Below are positions 34,523-43,683 of a DNA stretch of 64,000 bases, one piece after another. The stretch covers positions 3,162,001 to 3,226,000 of the forward strand of contig CM024753.1 in assembly GCA_014218235.1 (NCBI GenBank). Direction: 5' to 3'. Both the position numbers and the translations under genes were made by a program. This stretch comes from Colocasia esculenta (lineage: Eukaryota > Streptophyta > Magnoliopsida > Alismatales > Araceae). How positions within the stretch are numbered: position 1 is the first letter of the stretch; the number at the start of each line of letters is the position of its first letter. The notes beneath the pieces are model-generated. The model did not search any database. It was not told the origin of the DNA and saw only the letters and a program-made list of their open reading frames with translations.

Positions 34523-36367
34523 GCGCGGTACTCATCCACCATATGCGGAGATGGTACCAAAAGAGGGAGTGTATGTCATAGAATGACATATCTCCAATGG
34601 CACATGACCCCGATCCCCCAGGCACGCCTACGGAGATTCGGGCAATATCATGACCAAGTAACCCACGGGACGGATGAACAACATATAAACCCACCCATCC
34701 AGACATAGACATTATACTGTCCAACCCGGGGGTGTGGATGGGTCTTATATTGAGCTATTTGACTATTGATTGGTTGATGTCACATTGAGCAATGGTCTTA
34801 CTCATATGACTTCAGCCAAGATGATGACCACTGGACGCCGAATCGGCGCAGCCTTCCCCAGTCCTGCAGGACTGCTAGGACCGGTTCTGGGCCGAATCGG
34901 CGCAGGTGGCCACCTGCACAAATGGTGACAGCCGCCTCTCTCTTGCAGCACCCTTGCTCATGGCAGGGGTTGCTCTTGAGTTTTGAGACGGTTTTGAGGC
35001 TTATTGTGGGGAACTAAACAAGAAGGCATGGATACTAATAATCCAACCTCTTGGCTAGCAAAAATGGGTTTGCCCCAAATGCAAAACACATAGAAATTCT
35101 TGTTTAAACAGTGCAAAGTGTCCACCGAAATGGGACAAAACAGTGAGGGAGAACATCCATTAGAAGGAACAAAACCATGGTCTATTGGGCTCCTTTGTGG
35201 GTCTCTTGGAGATGGTGACTAAGCAAGAAGGCATGAGCATTATTTGCTCAACCCCTTGACTAGCACAATGGACATGCATCGACCCAAAGGGGGACTCTTA
35301 ATGGGCTGTTTTAACAGTGATAAAATAGTCTTTTGCAAGGCCAAAACAGTGGGAAACATGGCCTATTGGAGGGAGTAACGAGATAGGATGTATATGCATT
35401 ACATGGGGGATAGGACTTTGCACCCCCAAGACCCCATTTATTGAGGTATGGAAGGATTAAAAACCCCTTTTATGGCTTAATAGGGTGAGGAGGTACACCA
35501 TGTGGTAAGTGGCCTCTTCCATCCCGGTACCCCTTGCCCATGCAAAAGAGGAGAAGCTTGAAGAAACTTGCATGCAAAAGGGAATGTAATATGCATTAAA
35601 TGCAGGGGGAATGATGCATCACATCAAAGGGGATGAGAAGAGACATGGAAAAAGGGTTCTCTTGTTAAGGAAGAGACATGGTACAAGAACTCCAAAGAGA
35701 ATAAAAAAAAAAGGGGGTGGGGGGGGGGGGGGGGAAGACCACAACCGTGACACCTTCCTCTTCTCCTTCCCTTTGATGGGACAAGACAATGCAAGGCCAA
35801 AAGGAGAGAGAAGACTCTCTTTCTCTCTTCTCACTCTTCTCTTTCTCTCTTCACCTTTTTCTTCTTCTATTCTTTGCCTCTTCTTTTCTTGCTTTCTCCT
35901 TTGCAAGATGCTCACGGGAGGAGCTCTTGGAGCAGAAAATGCAGGGAGCTTCCCCCTTCCTTCCCTCTTGCCTGCTGCTTGGAGAAGAAGACCCCTTCTT
36001 CCTTCTTTGCAAAAACTCTCTCTCTTCTTCCTTTTTCTGGTTACGCAGGCCACCTTTTGCCCCCTTCCAAAACCTTCTAGAAAAGCTGCTCACAAATGCC
36101 CCCAACCATCCCCTTCACCTCTTCTGCCGCATGCCTGCTTTTTGTAATTTTGGGATGTCCTTTTGGGTTGTAGTGGGAAGGGTAGAGGTAGCTTAGGCTT
36201 ACCTCCCAGTATGGGGGTGATATGGGCCTTGGTTGGTGGGCCATTTCCTTCCCTTTGGGGCCTTGTATGTGGGTCCTTTTAGGTGCATTTCTACCCATTT
36301 AAAGAGCTATATGGGGGTTGGGCCGGTCATGTGGGTGGCCCATTACCACAAATTTGGGGTGTCCACA

Positions 36368-36383
36368 AATGCCCCCCACCCGT
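36368..36383 (-). other. Polypurine tract of the outer element
   Basis: On the minus strand GGGTGGGGGGCATT abuts the TGTGGACACC start of the 3' LTR. This orientation agrees with the minus-strand gag genes. Confidence 0.75.
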
Positions 36384-37378
36384 GGTGGTGCGAGAGGACA
36401 CACAAAGCGACATCCGCGGGTGTACTTCGGCCTTTTGACTGTTGACGCTAACATCGGCAGGTCTTTGACTTGTTGTCATGTTGATGGTCTAATGATCTGT
36501 TTATGATCTGTTGACATGATTCACGGATGACGACTGCACGTTGCTCCGCATGGGCAATTGGGGTGATCTCCCTTCTCTATTTCTCTCTTAATGATCTTTG
36601 AATTTGCCGCGATTTGACAAAGTTCATGCGATTCGGCGCGGGGTCCGCTACTCGCATTGATCCGTCGCGGTGTCGATCTGGCGCAGGTAGCATGATTCGG
36701 CAGAGGCTATTGATCAGCGGATGGCGGCGGTCTGGCACAGCTCGTGCCAACTCGTGCTTGGCCTTCGCGAGTCAGCAAGGGCTCGCGAGTTGATTAACAT
36801 ACCGATGGGGTAATAAAGACCATTGAATTGACGGCCTACTTAAGATCATGTGGCCTTCATGAGTCGGCCAACCATTGTCAATTGGATTGTGTTGGCCTAT
36901 TGCATGAGCCAATGGGGCGTGCTGGCTTGCCATATGATCTGGTGGATCCTTCTAGACCCAGTAAGTGACGTTGCTGGTTCATTTCTTCTGAACTGTCTTA
37001 CTGACTGGTCGCCTTGAATGCGCCACAATAAGAGCATGCAGTAGCGTTGAGGTCTTAGTAGGAGGAAGTAGACAGCTCCCACGTCGTTGTCACCAACTGT
37101 GATAACCAGAGTACTGCTTTGGAGATCTTTTAGCCCTCATCAACGCCGCTTTGCTCATAGCTAGATTAATATGCTCTTGTCTTCCTCTTTAATCTTTTGT
37201 CGCGTATGGGTATCGACAAATTTCTTCAGCATCTTCTACCCATAAACTTGAAATCTGTCAGGAGGCATCATCTGTTGACTCATGCTTCATTGGTTGTCGA
37301 CCAACTCTATTAGAAATTTCCTTTGAGAGTCTTGAAAGTTGTCAGAAACGATCTCATGTATAACGACATTTCACTTCA
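36384..37378 (-). other. Noncoding part of the outer element
   Basis: No gene. Copies of GATTCGGCGC and GGCGCAG-like motif shared with the LTR occur at 36630-36730. Confidence 0.55.
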
Positions 37379-37700
37379 TCATGTATGAGATAGAACTCCG
37401 ACTGGCATGAAGATAAGCTTCGACTGGCAATGGCACGGAGGCGAGCTTCGGACGATGCTGGCATGAAGGCGAGCTTTGGCTGGTATGAAGACGAACCTTG
37501 GCTGGCATTCATATGAAGAGGAGCCTCGGCTATTGATGACGACTAGCTCCGGCCAGTGCTGATATGAAGAGGAGCCTCGGCTGTTGATGACGACTAACTT
37601 CGGCCAGCACTGACATGAAGATGAGCCTTGGCTGACACTGGTAAGAAAACGAACCTCAACTGGCACTGATATGAAGATGAGCTTTGACTTGTCGAGTACC
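37379..37700 (-). repeat. Degenerate tandem array, ATGAAG-GAGC-TTGGCTGGCA units
   Basis: Units of roughly 45-60 bp with ATGAAGAYGAGCYTYGGCTGGCAYTG are repeated about six times with drift. A 53-bp pair at 37510-37615 is the clearest. Confidence 0.6.
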
Positions 37701-37784
37701 ACTTCTGTCAGGGTTTCCTTTCTAAGGACTTGAAGCCTGCTTGTCTTTGTTAGCTATCTTTGGATCCTTTTTTTTTTACATTAT

Positions 37785-38536
37785 CGAATTGAGCGCCCTT
37801 TCGGGTTTTCACTCAACTCGACCCCCTCTTGCTTTTGCCTACGCGCCCTTTCGAGTTTTCACATAGCGGGGTACCCAATTTTGCCCATGGCGCCCTTTCG
37901 GGTTTTCACCATGGCCAGGTTCTAGCTCTTTTTACCCTTGTCCAGGGGAAACCCAGACAAGTCCAGCGAGGCACTCTATTTTAAGCCTCTTTTTTGTTTT
38001 TTTTTTACATAATATATATATAAAGAGAGATTCATTAGCGTAATATAACTCGACCACCAATCATACCATGATTTGGTAGATGGTGTGAGGTTATTGGTTG
38101 ATTGCAAAATGGTGACCTAGAAAACCTATGTGCTGGCTTCAACAAGGGTTCTGAAAGTAACATCTAATGGCCAGCCAAGGCAAGAAGTCAAGGCTGGACT
38201 TTATTTGGAGTTTTGAAACGGCAGTGGTACCTAAACCTAGGGTTCTAGAGAGGCATAAATGATAAAGATAGCTTGACAAGAAAGTGCCTTTCTAGATTTA
38301 GGGAAAACATAACAAAAGAAGGTCCACTTGGGGGAGCAAAGATAGAACTCCCTCTTCTTGCAACTTTTTTTTTTTTTTTACACATTTTTGTTTAACCACA
38401 TTACTGACCCAAGCGCCCTTTCGGGTTTTCACCGGAGTCAGCCCCTTCTTGCTTTTGCCCACGCGCCCTTTCGGGTTTTCACGTGGCAGGGTTCCCAATT
38501 TTGCCCACGACGCCCCTTCGGGTTTTCATCGTGGCC
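37785..38536 (-). ncRNA. Six hairpins with a common loop, in two sets of three
   Basis: CGCCCTTTCGGGTTTTCA or a near copy occurs at 37794, 37844, 37891, 38414, 38464 and 38511, spaced 50 then 47 nt in each set. On the element-sense (minus) strand it reads TGAAAACCCGAAAGGGCG, a GAAA tetraloop closed by CCC/GGG. Each copy is flanked by a stem of different sequence: CGAATTGAG/CTCAACTCG (8 of 9), CTACG/CATAG (4 of 5), CCATGG/CCATGG, a weak CTGAC/GTCAG, CCACG/CGTGG and CCACGA/TCGTGG. Paired changes between matching copies suggest selection for structure. Calling it an RNA element is an inference; no expression is shown. Confidence 0.45.
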
Positions 38537-38639
38537 GGGTTTTTCTTGTCCTTTTACCCTACTCAGCAGTGCAATCCAAGTAGGTCCGATGGGCATCTCT
38601 ATTTTTAGCCCTTTCATCCATTTTTTTTAACACGAGTGT

Positions 38640-39725
38640 CAAGGTGGTTGACACCTGCTTCATGACCTGCGGACTACTCCATTGGCCTGGTTTTATCTTC
38701 AAGTGACATCAGTTGTATTGGCGACGTCGGCTTCAAGACCCACGAACGACTTCATTGGCCTGGTTTCATGTTCAAGTGACGTCAATTGTGTTGACGCCAT
38801 CGGCTTCAAGACCACGAATGACTTCATCGACCTGGTTTCATATTCAGGTGACACCAGTTGTGTTGACGTCATCAGCTTCAAGACCCACAAATGACTTCGT
38901 TGGTCTGGTTTCATATTCTAGAGACGTCAGTTATGTTGACGTCGACAGCTTCAAGACCCACGAATGACTTCGTTGGCCTGTTTCATCTTCCGGTAACGTC
39001 GGTCGTGTTGACGCCATCGGCTTCAAGACCTACGGAACACTTCGTTGGCCTAGTTTCATCATCTGGGGACGTCGATTATGTTGATGCCATCAGCTTCAAG
39101 ACCCACGAATGACTTCGCTGGTCTGGTTTCATCATCTGGGGACGTCGATTATGTTGACGCCATCAGCTTCAAGACCTACGGGAAACTCCGTCGGCCTGGT
39201 TTCATCATCTGGGGACGTCGATTATGTGGACGCCATCAGCTTCAAGACCCACGAATGACTTCGTTGGCCTGGTTTCATCATCTGGGGACGTCGATTATGT
39301 TGACGCCATCAGCTTCAAGACCTACGGGAAACTCCGTCGGCCTGGTTTCATCATCTGGGGACGTCGGTTATGTTGACGTCGACAGCTTCAAGACCCACGA
39401 ATGACTTCGCTGGTCTGGTTTCATCACCTGGGGACGTCGATTATGTGGACGCCATCAGCTTCAAGACCCACGAATGACTTCGTTGCCTGGTTTCATCATC
39501 TAGGGACGTCGATTATGTTGACGCCATCAGCTTCAAGACCTACGGGAAACTCCGTCGGCTTGGTTTCATCATCTGGGGACGTCGGTTATGTTGACGTCGA
39601 CAGCTTCAAGACCCACGAATGACTTCGCTGGTCTGGTTTCATCATCTGGGGACGTCGATTATGTTGATGCCATCAGCTTCAAGACCTACGGGAAACTCCG
39701 TCGGCTTGGTTTCATATTCTGGTGT
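38640..39725 (-). repeat. 73-bp tandem array
   Basis: About 14 units with an exact 73-bp period where measured (ATCTGGGG at 39061, 39134, 39207 and 39280). The unit contains GACGTCGATTATGTTGACGC and CTTCAAGACCCACGAATGAC. Units in the middle are nearly identical and outer ones diverged. ORFs through it merely translate the repeat. Confidence 0.92.
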
Positions 39726-39829
39726 TGGAATTGGTGACCTGCAATGAATTAGAGTGGCCAACAATCAGGGGCAATCTGTTTAGAGGTATAAGGTTAGAAA
39801 CCTTTTTTTCTTTTTAATGGCTGGCAAAT

Positions 39830-40790
39830 GCCAATTTGAAAATTGAGTTTGAAATCATGAAGGCATGGAAGCCCAATTTGAAATAGTGGGCATAGATGCC
39901 CAGTTTGAAATCATGGGGGCAGAGAAGCCTGATTTAAAATTGTGAGGACGTAAAAGTCCGATTTGAAATCATGGGGGCAGAGAAGTCCGATTTAAAATTG
40001 TGAGGACATAAAAGTCCGATTTGAAATCATGGGGGCGTGGCCCGATTTTGAAAGATGTGGGCACAAAGACCCAGTTTGAAATCATGGGGGCAGAGAAGCC
40101 CGATGTTGAAACATGTGAGAGCATAGATGCCTCGATCTTTTTATTAAACATGTGGGCGTTAAGGTCCCGTTTGAAAAATATGATTTTGAGTTTTGAAATA
40201 TGGATTTTCAAATATGGTTGACGCATCGTTATTTCGAAAACGTCGATTTTGTAATTTGACTGGCAAATTGTCACTTTCTTTTTTTGAAATATGATTGGCC
40301 AATTGCAAGTTTTGAAATATGTCTTTTGAAATATGATTTTTTTTTAAATCACTAGCGACAAGCTTGCCGATTTGAAAACATGACTTTTGAAAGTATGATT
40401 GGCGAGTAGCCACTTTTGAAATATGAGTCATTTTGAAACATGATTGGCAAGCTTGCCAATTTTAAAATATGACTTTTGAAAATATGGTTGGCGAGACGCC
40501 ACTTTTGAAATATGAGTTCTTTTGAAATTATGAGTGGCGAGTTTGCCAATTTTAAAATATGACTTTTGAAAACATGGTTGGCGAGACGCCACTTTTTAAA
40601 ATATGAGTTCTTTTGAAATCATGAATGACAAGCTTGCCGATTTGAAAACATGACTTTTGAAAATATGATTGGCGAGATGCCACATTTTTGAAATATGATT
40701 TTTTTTTTGAAATCATGAATGGCAAGCTTGCCAGTTTTAAAACATGGGTTTTGAAAATATGATTGACAATTTGCCAGTTTTTTTTTAATG
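39830..40790 (-). repeat. Degenerate tandem array, TTTGAAATATGA units
   Basis: Short units built on GATTTGAAATCATGGGGGCA (39840-40110) and then TTTTGAAAATATGATTGGCGAG (40150-40770), with irregular spacing. Confidence 0.75.
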
Positions 40791-41491
40791 CAAATGATGT
40801 TTGCATAAGGATGAATCCTTCGACAGTTTTATTAAAGATCCGGAAAAAGTATATGCACTCAAAATCCGGAAAGAAACCCATGCGTGAATATGGACATAAG
40901 CAGTGAAAGCCCAGTGCGATATGATCATGCGGGCTCATATCATTGCCCTACAAAAACACGCAATCTTGTTGAGGTATTATTTGTCTCAGAACCATAGTTC
41001 GACTAGCGGTATGGCTGGTCTCTTTATTTTTTTGCTGCTCGTCATCGACAATATTACCTCAGGTGGCCCTACAAGAGCCAATTGAGACCGTCTCGATGAT
41101 CGAGTCTCATGTTGGGTGGTCGGTGTGACCACCTCAGCAAGCTGCTTCCTTTGTTCTTTTTTTTCTTTTTTTTTGTCATCATTTTTTTTACTCATTTTTT
41201 TAACTATTTTTTGTCATTCTTTCTTTTCTCTTTTCTTTTTTTTTGAATGAACATTTATATCCATGGACGTTACATATGTGATCAACACACGTCCCTAGAG
41301 TAACTCATTTTCAGTGAGGTGATCCTTGCCCACTTGCTTGTGATGAGCCAAAGATCTTGAAGTTCCCCCAGGGTGCACGAGTTTCATCTGTGCACTGAGC
41401 ATCTTGAATTGTTTATACTTTCTAGCTCGTATATTATGGCATGCATATGCCCCCACATTGGCTAGTATAAGCTATCGCATGCTTTTCTTTT
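40791..41491 (-). other. Spacer after gag B
   Basis: T-rich runs at 41150-41250. No motif recognised. Confidence 0.5.
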
Positions 41492-43387
41492 CTACTGCAT
41501 TGGAGCCCCATGAGATCGCGGCGGATACACCAGGTACTCGCCCACTTGCAGTTCTCCTTTTTTTATCAAGGACTCAATTTGATCTTTAAGGATGTAGCAG
41601 TCCTCTGTAACATGCCCCGGTAGTTGATGATATAAGCAGAACCGGGGATCATTTTTCTTCTTGATATCTTCTGGCTTTTTAGGCTCGAGTGGGACAATTT
41701 TGTTATGTCGTTGTGCCCATTCAAAAAGAACCCGTGTCTTATCTTTTGGTAAGGAGTAAGGCTTCTGCAACTTCTCTTGTAGCGGAATTTTCCTTCGCCT
41801 TGACAATTTGTCAAGTGAGGAACTGGCTTCCCCTTCAGCAGCTTCTAGAGTCTGAACATGCCTCTTCCTTTGGCCAGTAGTATCAGCAGAAGAGTACTTG
41901 GCGAGGAATGCCTCAATATCAGTGGCAACATTGTTCAGTCGATCGAAGGTTCTGATGTCGATGCCACCCATTCTATTTAGAATCTCCTTTTGCAGGTTGT
42001 TCTTGCATATATTGACAGCCTCTTCTTCAGATAGTGGCTGCTTGTATTTCCTGCAGACGTTCATCCATCGTCGGACATAGTCTCGGGCTGGTTCCCCACC
42101 TCCTTGAGAAATGGCATGTAATTTAGTCGCCGAGATTGCTTCCTCAGCCATATAGGGGCCCGCTTCAAGTACTCCCTGTCTGCCTAGTCTTTCTACCATG
42201 GGCTTGACAGGACGATCTGAATATGTGCACCTACTTGATAAGGACCCATATACTGTCGACCTATAGGTCACATTTCTCATCGCCTTTGTATGGTGTATAT
42301 CATGAACCCCAGGGCATGGAGCTGCACTGTCGCAGGGTGTAGCGTTAATGCTACCACTCATCCCCGTCAGCCTCATCAAGCTATTCACCAGTGCTGGATC
42401 CGCCAAGCTTGGGCGGGTATGGGCCGGTTGCATGGACACCCTCTCAACTTGTGGGTTTAGGGTAAACTCTTGGACTTTTGTTGAATAGATCTCCGGCTGT
42501 TCCGAAGTCATTTGATATGGGTGTGTGAGCGAGATGCCCCCAGTGTGGGTTGGCATCGACTGCGACACTATTGGCAGAATTTGGGATGAGCTGATGTTAC
42601 TTTGCAATTCTTCGACCAAGCCTCCCATTTCTTTTGCTGCCGACATATATGCCTCTTTTTCTTGAATCTGCTTTCTCAGCATTTCAATCTCCATTTGATA
42701 TTTTTGTGACCAAGCTACCATGACAGGATTATCTGCAGGTATGCGGGGAATATTAGCCAAAGGCTTAGAGCCGCATTCCCTTTTGATATTTGAGCAGGTC
42801 TTGTTTGGAACCTCACTGATGGGATTACTTGGATCAAGGTCATTTCTTTCTCGTGTCATTTGAGGTGCATGGGATGACTCAGAATGCTCCCTTAATGCCA
42901 GGAACTCAACAAAAGATGGTATTTTGCCCCGAGCTTCTTGATCATCGTACACCTTCAGTGGAGGCGGAGCCTGCATTTCTTGGATCTCATGCTCTGGAAT
43001 CTTATAAGATGCTTCTCCCCTGAGAATAATGGTGCGATTTGTTAGAGGTAGTTTCTCCCACCTTCTTCTGGATCTTGTGAGAGACTCAGGGTTTGACGAT
43101 CCGGTCTGATTCGCCCCATTGGGATTATGGTTGATCTCTTCTCCTTCACCATGTTTGTTCATATCTGGCAAGGATGATATAGTGTTGCAGGAAAGAGTAA
43201 CAAGCATTTTCTCCTCCTTCCTCTTGGATCTTCTATTTTTCTTTTCATGCTCTGTTGGTACTTGCCCCCAGAGCAGCTCTTCTCGGGGTTGAGACATTTC
43301 TTGTTCAGTTGCCTCTTCTAGCTTCATCATTTCTAGCTCCTCCCATGGTACATATCCTTTTAGGTTGCTCATATTTGTCTGACTCAT
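41492..43387 (-). CDS. gag B of the outer element
   Basis: An unbroken ORF of 631 residues. The N-terminal 350 residues are hydrophilic with a predicted coiled coil (QKYQMEIEMLRKQIQEKEAY). The C-terminal part has ARDYVRRWMNVCRKYKQPL, RTFDRLNNVATDIEAFL, FEWAQRHNKIVPL and the zinc-binding pattern C-x2-H-x3-GH-x4-C (CLYHQLPGHVTEDC). It aligns with the C-terminal half of gag A but lacks the KFDKFNG...LTGLAFEWYSGLP capsid half. It lies in a different frame, 296 bp downstream. A role as an accessory or competing Gag is only inferred. Confidence 0.75.
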   Translation of the reverse strand: MSQTNMSNLKGYVPWEELEMMKLEEATEQEMSQPREELLWGQVPTEHEKKNRRSKRKEEKMLVTLSCNTISSLPDMNKHGEGEEINHNPNGANQTGSSNPESLTRSRRRWEKLPLTNRTIILRGEASYKIPEHEIQEMQAPPPLKVYDDQEARGKIPSFVEFLALREHSESSHAPQMTRERNDLDPSNPISEVPNKTCSNIKRECGSKPLANIPRIPADNPVMVAWSQKYQMEIEMLRKQIQEKEAYMSAAKEMGGLVEELQSNISSSQILPIVSQSMPTHTGGISLTHPYQMTSEQPEIYSTKVQEFTLNPQVERVSMQPAHTRPSLADPALVNSLMRLTGMSGSINATPCDSAAPCPGVHDIHHTKAMRNVTYRSTVYGSLSSRCTYSDRPVKPMVERLGRQGVLEAGPYMAEEAISATKLHAISQGGGEPARDYVRRWMNVCRKYKQPLSEEEAVNICKNNLQKEILNRMGGIDIRTFDRLNNVATDIEAFLAKYSSADTTGQRKRHVQTLEAAEGEASSSLDKLSRRRKIPLQEKLQKPYSLPKDKTRVLFEWAQRHNKIVPLEPKKPEDIKKKNDPRFCLYHQLPGHVTEDCYILKDQIESLIKKGELQVGEYLVYPPRSHGAPMQ

Positions 43388-43683
43388 CTATTAATGCTTG
43401 CAACTGTTCAAGTGATGGGCTGCCCCCTCTATACAATGGTAGAGGTGTCCGCCGCCTTCTGTTGCTAGTATTTCTCATGGAGAGCACTTGGGACTTCGCC
43501 ATTTTCCATACTGGGGTGACAGTTGGCGGAGATGGCTGTTTGGACGACTTCCTCATTCCCTTCTGAGGCACCTTCTTCCAACTCTCTTGATTTCTAGTAG
43601 GGCCTAGAATGCAGTGTTCATAACTTACCTGCGTATTAGCTTCAGAAATTTCTTCTGGCAGTTGTTGGTAAAGTGATACCATA

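Larger units (their letters stand above)
15666..36367 (-). repeat. 3' LTR of the outer element, split by the inner element
   Basis: The LTR consists of 15666-16092 plus 33759-36367 (about 3.04 kb), with one copy of GTACT belonging to the inner insertion. It matches 46668-49492. The length difference is mostly a block of about 200 bp after 33785 that is absent from the other LTR. A G-tract at about 35713-35734 is much longer than in the other copy. Substitutions between the LTRs are frequent, indicating an older insertion than the inner element. Confidence 0.9.

Noticed and set aside
38640..39725. CRISPR-like regular repeats
   Set aside because: Units are contiguous with no unique spacers, in a plant retrotransposon.
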